Source: Chlorokybus atmophyticus
Taxonomy: Eukaryota; Streptophyta; Chlorokybophyceae; Chlorokybales; Chlorokybaceae
DNA length: 64,000 nt
Assembly (NCBI GenBank): GCA_009103225.1
Contig: RHPI01003587.1
Location: 4,621 to 68,620, forward strand
Reading direction: 5' to 3'
Shown here: in pieces, positions 23,751 to 38,244 of the stretch
Position numbering within the stretch: position 1 is the first letter of the stretch
Layout of the letters: each line of letters begins with the position of its first letter
The notes under the pieces: model-generated
Database searches by the model: none
The model's input: only the letters and a program-made list of their open reading frames with translations
Told to the model about the DNA's origin: nothing
Translations under genes and position numbers: made by a program

Positions 23751-24267
23751 GGACGCCCTGCAGGCCCAGCTGGATTCGCAGCTAGAGGAGGACTTGGACG
23801 CGCAGCTGAGCGCACAACTTGAGCTGGAACTTGAGCTGGAGACTGATTTTGAGCTACTTCAGGTTGGTGGTGTGTACAGATGTAGCCTGCATCTGCATCC
23901 CTAACTTTGTGGTTGGGATGGTTGCGCCTCGTGTGTTGCCAATGGACAGCGTGGTGCATGCGTGTGCGTGCGTTTGTGTGCGCTCTTGCGTGCGTGCATA
24001 CATGAATGCTCGTACATGTGCGTGCGCGTGTGTTACTCGTGCCCATCTACTTGTGTATGTGTGCAGTTGTCAGAGCATGCATTCCAGCAGCAGGCGGAAG
24101 CCGAGTTCGACCCCGAGCCCCAGCTTGCAGCGAGCAAGCAACATACTCACACTCAAAGCGATCAGCTGCCGGATCCTTGGCCGCTGAAGCACGAGCCACA
24201 GCCGCGTCCGGAACCCGTCTGCGTGTCCCCAACGCACCACCAGCATCGCCGCAGGAGACCCAGATAG
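23751..24267 (+). CDS. Possible coding exons, Gln/Leu/Glu-rich
   Basis: Two open stretches join in phase 0 (to 23862; then 24067-24267, stop TAG) across a GT-AG intron. The first encodes a periodic Leu/Gln/Asp/Glu pattern (LQAQLDSQLEEDLDAQLSAQ) that could form an amphipathic helix or coiled coil; the second is Gln/Pro/His-rich. No start codon is evident, and the upstream frame is a serine run from a TCC repeat. It ends 123 bp before the ORC5 ATG, so it may be a separate small gene or ORC5 leader sequence. Unrecognised. Confidence 0.25.
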
Positions 24268-24390
24268 CGCGGCTTCACACGGCTTTTGTCTGTGTGTTTC
24301 AACAACAGCAATCCCTGCCAAGCGCATCTGCAGCGGAGGGCTGTCACGCGTGTACGCTCGTGCATTGCTGCTCCCTTTGCGGGTACAGAG

Positions 24391-26588
24391 ATGAGTGACC
24401 GGCGGGTCAGCAGCGACAACCACCACGGCAGCAGCTCACATGACCAGTCGCTGTATGATCGTTGGCCAGCTCGCCACTCGCAGATCAAAGATCTTCTTGA
24501 CTTGCTCGACCAACCAGGCAAGTCTCATGCCGTGACATATTTTCTGTGCAAGTTGTTGTGCGAGGTTTCTGAGTATGCTTGTGTCGTGTACAGAGGAGGA
24601 GCTGCAGCCACTCATAGTGTATGGCGACCCGTCCACGGGCAAGACTGGGATCGTTCGTGACGTATTGCAGCATCGAGGTCATCAGCATGCTTATGTCAGC
24701 CTACGCGCCTGCTACAAGCCCTCCATCCTCTACGCAATGGTACTCGACCAGTTGGAGCGAACGACCAACAAGCGTGCACAAACCAACAGGAGCTGCAACT
24801 CGTTGAAGGACTTCTGCGCCGCCCTGCCAAAAGGTGAGCCGCTGCAGATTGTTACTGTTTTGTTTGTGGAATGCTAGGATGCTAGGATCTTGTTGCTTAT
24901 TATTTGTACCGTGTGCAGTGACTGATTCCGAGCGAGCTGCATACATAATCATCGATGACGTGTCGCCCGAGCGCGAGTTGTTCGAGGAAGAGTTCAAGGG
25001 GCTACTGTCCAGGATGTTGAAGCTGCAGCAGTTGTGTGGCCGGCGCATTGCCATCATCTTGCTGACAAGGTGACACTTGAGCAGACTGCAATATGTGTGT
25101 ATGCACCATATGGCAACTATACCAGCTTGTTGTTCCTAACTGCTGATGAGCAGGGACAAGAGCTGCGTGTACAGCGAGGAGGTGGTTCTGGAGATGGAGT
25201 TTGGCGCATACACTCGCGAGGAGGTTGAACGCATTGTGACAATTTATAGGCCGCAAGGCGAATCTGTTAAACTCTACCGCGAATTTGTCAGGTGGGATGG
25301 CGTGCGTGCGTGCACACACGCACATGTAGGCATCCTGCTGTAAGGCGATGGTGGTGCACACTAAAGCAACCCAATATAGTCCTGATGTATCCCATCACAG
25401 GCTATTTTTGACCCTGTACTTCAGCATCAGCCGCACCGTGCGGGAGCTGCTGGCAGCCGCGGACCGCCTTTACAAGGTGTACGCCAGTGTCGGCACGGTT
25501 CAGGAGGCAGGTGCAACATGTTTCACTCAACTCAACGTGTTGACATGGCCATGAGAGCCATCCGTGATGCTATTCGATTGCAGGTCAGTGCAGACGCGAT
25601 GATTCGGCGCAACAGGCAATTTCTCAATAAAGCCAAAGAGCACGTGCGCGACGTGTTCTTCTTCAGCGACATCAACGAGGGGTTGGGCGACTACACCGCC
25701 TTCGGCACACCATCAACATCATCTCTACCTGCTGAGGCCGACGGCGATAGTGTGGGTTTTGACCTCCCCGTCTACGGACAGTACCTTCTCCTCGCGGCCT
25801 TCATCGCGTCCCGCAATGACCCCGCTCTGGACGTGGACGTGTTTGGAGCTGCGGGATGCGCGCAGAAAAGGAGAAAGCGAGCCAAAGCGGTCGTGGCCGA
25901 GCGGCAAAAGCGTGAAGCCAATGCGCAGATGAGGAAAACACAGGTCAGTGCTTTGTGTGATGTGTGGTGTGCAATACTGGGTTCTGTGCATGAGGTTGGT
26001 GTGAGAAACACAACATTGTGCCTCGCAGGTCTATGCGAGCTTTCCCATGGCGAGGCTCATCGCGATCTATCAGGCGTTGCTGGCTGCCGAGCAGGATGAT
26101 CACACACTGTCGGATGACGAGCTATCCCCACTGGTGAGCCTACAAACATGATGTGTCACATGATGTCATCTATCATCATTTGTGTATCGTACCCATCTCA
26201 CATGAAGGCGCATGTGTGCACCTACTATGGCTGTGGCTGCGACTCCTGTTTTGAGTGCCGTAAGCGTGGGTTGATTCGTCCTGTGTTGTGAGTGCAGGTC
26301 TTTGTTTCGGTGCGAGAACTGCTGGCGCTGAACCTCTTGTGCTGCGACGACCTCGCTCATTCCGGCTCAGACGAGTTGCTCACCGGTACGGCACAGCTGC
26401 GTTTCAACGCGACCCCACAACTCGTCGCACAGGTTGGTACACCATCTGAACTGTCAATGTCACACTAGTTGAGTTGCAGTATGTATGGTATGCGATGCGG
26501 GGATGCGCAACTGCCAACGCTGCCTTGCGTGCATCAGGTGGCGAAGAGTCTGCATGTCGAGCTGCACCGGTACCTGCCTGGAGGGTGA
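24391..26588 (+). CDS. ORC5: Origin recognition complex subunit 5
   Basis: Nine exons: 24391-24517, 24594-24833, 24919-25069, 25154-25291, 25401-25506, 25584-25943, 26029-26133, 26298-26432, 26538-26588, giving 470 residues (human ORC5 is 435). It is an AAA+ subunit of the origin recognition complex. Intact Walker A YGDPSTGKT (residues 52-60) and Walker B AYIIIDD (about 130-136) indicate ATP binding. RHSQIKDLLDLLDQPEEE matches the N-terminal start of the AAA+ core, and the ORC5 C-terminal domain is seen in LPVYGQYLLLAAFIASRNDP and SFPMARLIAIYQALL. Intron 1 has a GC donor (CCAG|GCAAGT), required by phase. Intron 5 also best fits a GC donor (GAG|GCAGGT), although a GT donor six bases upstream (ACG|GTTCAG) would keep the frame. 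ORC4 lies about 10 kb away on the opposite strand. Confidence 0.92.
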
Positions 26589-27262
26589 TGAGAGTTGTTG
26601 TGCACGCGACTCATCTGATGCCGTGCAGCTGCTCACGGCTCTTTGGGCCTCTTTACAGCAATGCAGTTCAGGTAGGAGGAGGTGACCCAAGAAGCTTCTG
26701 TGCAAGGGCAGTTCAGAGCGAGCGCCACATGACGAGCTTTGTGCTTGTGGCAATACACCAACCCAACTGCGGCACAACCAATTCTTTTTACGTGTATAGC
26801 TTCTTTCTGGTTGGCAAGAACAGCTGCATATTCCATTGCCAGGCTGCAAGCTGCTATGCATATTGATGCACTCGAATGCTCGGGTTATCCAGTAGTGAAC
26901 CTCATGAGTCCTATGTTGAGAGTTAAGTTGTTCATCTGGAATCCCGAGATTTCAATTGAAACATCAATCGCCACGCAACACAGACCAGCGCTACCAAACA
27001 AATGTACAGAAACAAGAAAGGCTAGAACACGCTGAATGCAACGTTCACAACAGATTGTGCGTGGCACACATTGCTCCTTGTAAACTTGCAGCTGCGGGAA
27101 GAGCTAGTCCTAAGCAGCCATGTTGGCTGCGCGACGTTGGTGCCGTAATCAATAAGCAACAGCAAACAAGAACAACACGATTAGCTGGAAAAACGCTTCA
27201 CGACGCGCGACGCCAAGGTGTTTAGTAATCAGTGCGGGCTGCTGCGCAAGTTTCGCAGCCAG
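26589..27262. other. Convergent intergenic spacer
   Basis: Between the 3' ends of ORC5 (+) and hydroxyethylthiazole kinase (-). No gene or clear repeat. Confidence 0.6.
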
Positions 27263-28718
27263 CTATGATGATGTGACGTGAACGCCATTGAGGACAGTCG
27301 CTTCATCCAGATTGTGCAGCGCGTCCATGAGCCCCGCCCTCAGCGTGCCGGGCCCCTTCGCCTGCTTGCCAGCGATCTCAGCTGCCAACCTGAGAGAGAG
27401 GGAGATGATGGCTTCATAAAAGCACACGCGCGCAATTGCACACACACATGTACGCATGTGAACAGTTGTGTACATGCACGCTGTGAAGTGTGTGCGTACA
27501 CGCACACACACCACAGCATGCACGAATACACTATGTGGTGTCCTGACTGACCCGAACACGGCGAGGGCGGTTGCAGTTGCGTGGAGCGGTGAGTGCGGCG
27601 GTACAGAGCAGAAGGCGGTGATGAGAGCGGTGACGCTGCATCCCATGGCGGTTATTCTGGTCAGCAGTGGGTGACCGTTGGCCACCCGCAGCGTGACAGT
27701 GCCATCAGTAACCACATCCACCGCGCCCGACACCGCCACAACACACCCGCGCCCTGACGCCAGCGCCTTGGCGGACTCCACCGCATCCTCAACCTGAACT
27801 GTGCTGTGTCACATACGTATGATGAGACCCACCACGACCCGGCAGCGTGCGTTGGGTTACAGCTCTCTCGCCTGGTGCGCGGCATCGACGCCTTTGGTGG
27901 TTGCGCCGGCGGCTCCAGCTAGCGCGAGAATCTCCGACGCGTTGCCACGTATCACCGCCGGCCCCATATTCATCAGCTCCAAGCAAGCCTGTGTATGGTC
28001 GCACAGGATGCTGCAACTCACAACACAGTGACTGTGAGAAACCAGCACCTCCTACCTGGGTGCGGTAGGCGGAGGCGCCGGCTCCAACGGGGTCGAGTAC
28101 CCAGGGCGTGCTGCGAGCGTTGGCATACTCCGCCGCCATCTTCATAGCAACCAGAGTTTCAGGCAACAGCGTGCCTGTGACGCGTGGGATATGCGCGTCA
28201 GGTCTGACACATGCAAGAACGTGCGCGCATGAGTGGAGTCTGTCAACAGACTTCTCTGTTCGTGCATGTGGCTGATCACCGTGCGAGTGCTGGCAAAATA
28301 TCATACTAAAAAAAAAGGTGCGTCGTCAAGCTGCTTGCATGGAACCTGACAACGCACCTACTACTATTGGAGTTGACGATGACAACAACCACCCAAACAT
28401 GGCAACTTATTGCTCAGTTGTGTATTGGAGTCGTGCCTTCTACTGGTGCACACATGATGCATACATGGCATGCAATCAGGCGTCCACGCAGCGTGCACAG
28501 GTGATTGTGATTGACCGACCTATGTTGATGTAGAGTGCGGACTCGATGGCGGATATGTCCTCAAGCTCGGGTAGGCACGCGGTCATGAGCGGCGAGGCCC
28601 CGGCAGCAAGGAGCACATTGGCTACCGCGTCCATGCTGACGGCGTTGGTGATGCAGTGCGTGAGAGGGGCGCTCTCCCTCACCGCCGCGGCGTAGCGCCA
28701 CACCTCCGCCGCCTCCAT
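27263..28718 (-). CDS. THIM: Hydroxyethylthiazole kinase (thiamine salvage)
   Basis: Five exons: 28520-28718, 28056-28174, 27872-27988, 27552-27793, 27263-27389, giving 267 residues, close to E. coli ThiM (262). It phosphorylates 4-methyl-5-(2-hydroxyethyl)thiazole for thiamine salvage. Family motifs: THCITNAVSMDAVANVLLA, GASPLM, ALYINIGTL, PWVLDPVGAGASAYRT, AVIRGNASEI, VVAVSGAVDVVTDG, NGHPLLTRITAMGCSVTALI. The usual GTGC around the catalytic cysteine is MGC here. No transit peptide is visible. Intron 3 needs a GC donor (CAG|GCGAGA) to stay in frame; the nearest GT donor at 27860 is out of phase with the downstream exon. The start is the first ATG, six codons before the conserved N-terminal helix. 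Confidence 0.94.
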
Positions 28719-29871
28719 CACCGCCGACACCAAGGAGAAAAGTAAGCTGCTCTCTCTACCTGTACAAGGCCATTGTAGTCACCCATCTCGTTTCTGTCCT
28801 GCACTTAACTCGAGTGGAAAAGGGAAGTTCCATATTGTCTTTCGTGTCCTAGGAAGATTCCTAGCTGGCTTCCCTATTTTCTCCGTGCTCCCCCCCCGCC
28901 TGACGACACTGACGACAATGGCTGCCATGCCGATCACCAGGACACGAAGGCTAAGCTCAAGGGCAGTGCGCTTACTGAGCTTTGTGAGTTCACGTAGGTT
29001 CTTGCAGAGCTGAGCGTGTGGGCGCAGGCAAGGGCAAGCACACAAGGGCAAAGCGCTGTGCTTGTCATTGCTGTCGTGCGATGTGACTGACAGGGGGGGG
29101 GGGGGGGGGGGGNNNNNNNNNNNNNNNNNNNNNNNNNNNNNNNNNNNNNNNNNNNNNNNNNNNNNNNNNNNNNNNNNNNNNNNNNNNNNNNNNNNNNNNN
29201 NNNNNNNNNNNNNNNNNNNNNNNNNNNNNNNNNNNNNNNNNNNNNNNNNNNNNNNNNGGGGGGGGGGGGGGGGGGGGGGGGCATGCCTGTGTGGCCATGG
29301 GCGTGCGTTTGTGGCCCAGCAGCAGCAGGACCACTGGGATCAGTGCAGCTGAGGGTTTGGAGAGTGTTGTAGACGGCGGCGGGGACCATCAACGGCAGGA
29401 GAAGCGCAGCAGTCTCAGGATAGTTGTGGCCACCGCTTTGCCGCTGCTGCTGTTCACTCTGCTGGCGTCGCTACGTAAGCGCTGCTCACGCCTGCTGGCC
29501 GCCTCACGCCGCCGCAAAGCAGCTACACCGCAGCTCAGCGATCAATCCACGGTGCGGCATTGTGTCATAGCGATTGTCATGGCGCTCAGCTTGCATGCAA
29601 CGCTTGACAATGCTAGCAGTGCTTGGACTGAACAAGAAGCACTTTCGATTGACACATTTCTTGGACAATGCATGCATTTCGCTTCTTGCGCTTGCTCACA
29701 CCCACCCCATCATGCTCAGCTGCTATCCATCGTCTCACGCTTTTCTCAGCAGGCCTAATCCTGATTTGACGACTGTAACACAGCCTCGCTCATGCTCTGC
29801 CTGCATTGGTCACATCCTTGCAGGAGCAGCCAATTGTGGCAGAAGGTGGACCGGCTCGTAAAGGCGTGGTC
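28719..29871. other. Divergent intergenic region with assembly gap
   Basis: Shared upstream region of the thiazole kinase (-) and the RING-SAP-UBC gene (+), interrupted by a poly-G flanked N gap. A plus-strand frame around 29360-29560 encodes a short hydrophobic segment followed by Arg-rich sequence (VATALPLLLFTLLASLRKR), and a minus-strand frame near 28900-28980 has a similar hydrophobic patch. Neither is convincing as a gene. Confidence 0.45.
29093..29281. other. Assembly gap in poly-G run
   Basis: 145 N (29113-29257) bracketed by 20 and 24 G, the same structure as the gap at 18694. Confidence 0.9.
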
Positions 29872-32800
29872 ATGCTGAAGATGGCGGATGTCATCGACCT
29901 CTGCAGCGATGCCGAAGACCCAGCCGTCCTAAGAAGTTCTCCATCCGCACCGCAGCATGGCAAGACGAAACTGCGCTTGCCTACCGCTCGTGTGGCAGAC
30001 ACCCGCGTGGCAAGGGCATCGAGCAGCTCCTGGGCGTGCCTAGCATGCACCTTCCAGGTTTGTTCACTCTCCTTAGGTGACAGACCGACGGCCAGGACAC
30101 ATGTGTGCGTTTGCGTGCGTGCGAAAGGATCAGCAAATCTCCCTGCTGTGTCATGTGCATGTGTCACGTCTCGGCAACTACACTCCACTGCAAAGTGGCT
30201 TCTGATTGTGTAACAAGGCATGTGGCAAGCAAGAACCGTGTGACACACTTCACCGTGTGTGTGGCTTTGTTGCAGAACGACACGCAGTACATCTTGTGCC
30301 AGATATGCGATGCGGAGCGCGAGTGGGGAGACACGCCCGCACCAGCCATCACCTCCAGCCGCGCAGCAGTGAGCTGGGCTTGCAAGGAGTGCACGCTGGT
30401 CAACGATGCCACAAACGCTCGCTGCGAAGTGTGCACGCTGCCGAGGCCGCAACAGACAGGTGTGCAAGCTTTGCCTAAACACCATGAGGCTTTCACCGCT
30501 TTTGCATGTGTGCCGATGATTGTTGGCTGACACATCGCTCTCCCTCTGCATGTGTGTGTGTGTGTGTGTGTGTGTGTCAGGTGTGGCGACAACCAGCACC
30601 ATGCGCCGTGACGTGAAGCCCGCAACATTTCCAATGTCACACCCTTTGAAGGGTAGTGACAAGAGCAGTGACAAGCTCTGTACAACAGCATTGACGTGTC
30701 AGTTGTGCGGCAGCAAGCAGAGTGCAAGCGAGCTGTACGCGTTGGACCGCTGCAGCCACCGCGCCTGCCGAGCCTGCCTGCAACGGCGTGTCCATAGACA
30801 AGTTGCCGAGAGACTGAGCAACGCACAACAACCTCAAGAGCCGCGCGACACAATCCTCCCAACCTGCTCAGTCTCGGTAAGGACCCTGGCATTTGTATAA
30901 TGTAATCTTATTACAATTACTCTTGTACTTACACCTCCCCTACATGCAGGATTGTGGGCAACCGTTGAGCGAGAGAGACAGCAGGATGTTGTTAAAGCCG
31001 CAGGAGTTGGCGGACCTCAACGCGTTCACGCGCAAAGCCCTTGAGCGCTTGTGGGCCCGCAAGACCACCCACACATGCGCTTCATGCGGCAAGAAGGGCA
31101 CTGCTGTGCATCCTGAGCGTGCAGACGGGGCGGCATCGTCAAAGAGGAGGAAAAAACTGTCGGCCGCGGAAGCGGAGGGGGATAAAACCCACGCTGAGCT
31201 ATTGGCCACGGTGACGTTTGAACTCGCTCACGTGGTGGCTGGTGTGACTCCTGCAATGGCAGCAGGCCCGCAGCCGATACCCGTGTACAAGCGCAGCCAC
31301 TTGGATGCCATGCGCGTTTGCGACTTGCGAGCTCTCGCCGCCAGCAAAGGCCTTGACTCCAACGTGCGTGACCACTGCATGTGTTCTTGTTGTTGGTGAT
31401 TGGCTGCGTTTGCTGCGTGCCAATGCACATGTTACAACAAGTAAACTGGTTTGAACAGGGTCTATCAGGTTGCCAGCAACGTCTGAAGTCAATCAGCACG
31501 CTTTGTTTTGTTTAGGCAGTGTGTAACGTGAAGTTGACAGCGGGATGTGTGCGTTCAGCGCGTGAAAGCGGAGCTTGTGAAGGACCTGCTGACCGCACCC
31601 TCACGTTCATCGGGTGACGCACCGGCAGCCTCAACCGCGGATGCGGAGCCTCAGGGACACCAACTGAGCGTGCCTCCCCCGTGGCTGGTATGCACGGCAT
31701 GCGCGGCGCTGCAGTGCAAGGCCTGCGGGGACCGCATACCAAACGCGAGTCACTGCGCCGACCACCTCCTTGCGTGCGAGCAACGCGGCCCTTACGTGGC
31801 GTTGCAGGTCGTCACCACCATCGAGGCTGCCATGCGTGCTGGGAACGGTGTCCCATCACCCCGTGCGAGTGTAAAGAGGGCCACTCAGTCGGCGAGGGGG
31901 ACGAACAGGGGCGGCAGCAGCAAGTGGGCGCGCGGTACCGGATATGGCGGCAATCACTACGAGGCAGTGGACGAGGCCTCCCTTGATGGCGCGCGCTGGC
32001 GACAGCAAACATCCGATTCTCAACTGCAGGTGTGCTGTGTTCACTGCACGTAAATTGTCTCTTCCACCACAAATAACAAGACTTTTGGTCGCGCTACACT
32101 TACTGATGCACACACATGCGCGCAGGCAGCCGCGGCCGCGCTTACTCAGGTGCTGTCAGAAGCCTCGTGCGATGACGGCGTTGCGGGTACTGCCTCGCCG
32201 TCGAGGCTGCTCTGTGTTGCCATGCAAGCGGGCGGACACGTGGCAGGCATGCTCAGGTCGCTGCTGGCCAACGACTCCATGCTCGACGTCGGGGACAGAC
32301 GCTCACTCTACCTCCAGGCATGTTAAGTTTGTATTGCACTTACCGTACCGCACTGTTCATTGTTATGGTGCATATGTGACATTGTGGGTCCACAGATGCT
32401 GGCTCTGTTGCGGGCAATCGGAAGTCACGCCGAACTGCTGCCCATTCTCTGCGAGCGGCAGCGGGCTGATGACGCTAATGCGGGTGGCAGAGGGGAAGGG
32501 GAGAAGGAGGATGAGGACGAGGGGCCTGCGAGCGTTGTGGACGTGCTCAAGGGGTTGCACGTGCAGTCGCAGGTGTTTCTCAAGGCGCAGGGCTCGCATG
32601 ACTTGGAGATGGATGAGGTCGGTATCGCTGCCATGGGCGTTGCGCTCGATGTCAGGACCAGCTTTGAACAGGTCAGTGAGATGTTGGTTTTGTGTGATTT
32701 TGTGTGGCCCAGCAATTGATGAGTAGCAACGCACCTGTCCCTTGCTCGCAGGTGAAAGCCAGTGTGGACGTGTGGAAGGCCTCCACCACCCAAGCATTGC

Positions 32801-33870
32801 AGTCAGATGGTGCCGTTGAGGTGACGGTGAGCGCAAAAGAGCAATAAGCAGTGTGCTTGACTGATGAATGACATGACGTTATACGCAATGTCCATTCGCG
32901 TGATGAGGACATCTGCGCAGGATGGGCCCAAGCCCAAAGCCGTTGTCAACGCTGCAGCCAGGGAAAAAGTGTACATGGACGAGATTCGGGAGCTCCAGTT
33001 CGACATGGTGTCATTGCTGGTACGTTGATCAGATTGTTGGCCTTGTAACGATAGACCAGGTGGCGACAGAGTTGCCTGCGTGTCTCCTCCACCGCTCACA
33101 CGCACACGTGCGCGCAGGAGAAGGGCCATTACGCGCACTACTTTCGGCAAGAGATTGAGGCCAGTGAGAGCCGTGCAAGCAGTGGGAACGGGGCGGGGCG
33201 GGCGCTGCGTGTGATGCAGGAGATAAGCTCGCTGGCCACAAGCCTGCCGCTGTCGTGGAACTCTTCGGTGTTCTTACGCGTGGACGAGCGGCGGCAGGAC
33301 GTGCTGAAGGCGGCCATCGTTGGTCCCGAGGGCACGCCGTATGCCAACGGCGTGTTCGTGTTCGACATATTCCTACCACCACAGTACCCGGACGTGCCGC
33401 CGAAGGTGCAGCTCCTGACGACGGGTGGGGGTTTTGTACGCTTCAACCCCAACTTGTACGCAAGCGGGAAGGTGTGCTTGTCGTTGCTGGGCACATGGTC
33501 CGGGCCGGGCTGGCGCCCGGGTCAGTCCACACTGCTGCAGGTACTCGTCTCCATCCAGAGCCTCATCTTCGTGGAGCAGCCGTACTTCAACGAGCCCGGG
33601 TGGGAGCCGCAGCTCGGCACGCCCGCCGGCGCCGCCGCCTCCGAACGGTACAACAGCGAGCAGAGGGTCAACACGCTCGCCGTGGCAATCCTCCCCGCCC
33701 TCAACAACCCACCCACGCACTTCTGCGACGTCCTCGCCAAGCACTTCAAGCACAAGCGAGCCGCCATTGAGGCACAGTGCAACGCATGGTGCAAAGCGCT
33801 GCAGCAACAACGACCCGACCTACCTGCCACCGTGGCCTCCATCAAGCAACACCTCGCCAAGTACGCCTGA
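29872..33870 (+). CDS. Zinc-finger/RING-SAP-UBC chimera (BIRC6-like E2)
   Basis: Ten exons: 29872-30057, 30276-30459, 30581-30876, 30950-31363, 31559-32029, 32126-32317, 32396-32671, 32752-32826, 32921-33019, 33118-33870, giving 981 residues. Two RanBP2/NZF-type fingers (WACLACTFQ...CQIC, about 54-75; WACKECTLVNDATNARCEVC, about 98-120) may bind ubiquitin. A RING1/IBR-like Cys/His region follows (LTCQLCGSKQ...LDRCSHRACRACL, then CSVSDCGQPLSERD, about 160-240), and a SAP-like motif (LRALAASKGLDSNRVKAELV, about 345-370). The C-terminal UBC domain resembles BIRC6: GTPYANGVFVFDIFLPPQYP, TTGGGFVRFNPNLY, catalytic Cys851 in GKVCLSLLGTW, EQPYFNEPGWE. It likely acts as an E2 carrying its own E3-like module. 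Intron 6 has a GC donor (CAG|GCATGT). An upstream coding exon is possible. Confidence 0.85.
30551..30577. repeat. (TG)n tract at an intron 3' end
   Basis: TG repeat directly preceding the acceptor CAG at 30578-30580 of the RING-SAP-UBC gene, in the place where a polypyrimidine tract would normally be. Confidence 0.9.
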
Positions 33871-34681
33871 CCCGCCACGGTGGTGCGCAGAGTCACTTTG
33901 TGTGCGTTGGTTGTGTGCAATATGTGCCTACGCTGCAACTTCCTGGCACACCGCTGGAACACACCACCTGCACACTCCTGCTGCAAGTGAGGCCTGTGCA
34001 CATGCGCCAGCTATGTGATAGGTAGCTTGTACAGACAACATGCAAGTCTTGCCGGTGTGCATAATGTGGTTGCTAATGTACCAGTAGCAGCACGTGCATC
34101 ATGCACTCATGAAAATATGGACGTCAATAGTACAGTAGTGTTTTTTGCAACAGTTGTCGTTGGCCATCTACAAAAACTTGCATGCAACAGAAGTTATACG
34201 TAGCGCGGGGGTGAGTTGTACTATTGAATACTACTTGCTCTACTACGTACTGCTTACTTCCTGACATGCATAAGCACATATATATATATAATTTCGTTGG
34301 TTTCACCGTCGCATGGGAGCGGTGTCCGTAAACCCATTACTGTTGCTGCATGCATGTTGAATGTCAGTTTCGCATACCATGTTGTGCAACCTATGGGTGT
34401 GAGATCTAAAGGGTCCATGTTCATCACTTGTTGTACATTGATTGTTGATAATAACAGCAATGCACATTATCAGCGCAACCGAAGTACTGTTACGTGCTGT
34501 CTGCAGTCAACAACAGCTGCAACTCCCAAGGGCATGAGTGTCTGTGCACAGTCAACACCAGCTTTCATAAGTTGTAAGAGTGCAACAGGAACTCCCACCT
34601 ACAAACAGCTGTACCCTGCATATGCTGAAGCAAACAAAGTAAGCGGAGCATTTAACTGCAGGTGCTCAACGCTGATGACCT
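33871..34681. other. Convergent intergenic spacer
   Basis: Separates the 3' ends of the RING-SAP-UBC gene (+) and the NIDO/PKD gene (-). A short TA run lies near 34277. No gene seen. Confidence 0.55.

Positions 34682-38244
<3,563 letters not shown>

Noticed and set aside
27861-27872. GT donor at 27860 for thiazole kinase intron 3
   Set aside because: It leaves phase 2, which does not match either usable acceptor before the VEDAVESAKALA exon, whereas the GC donor after CAG restores the family-like GVDAAHQ-VEDAV join.
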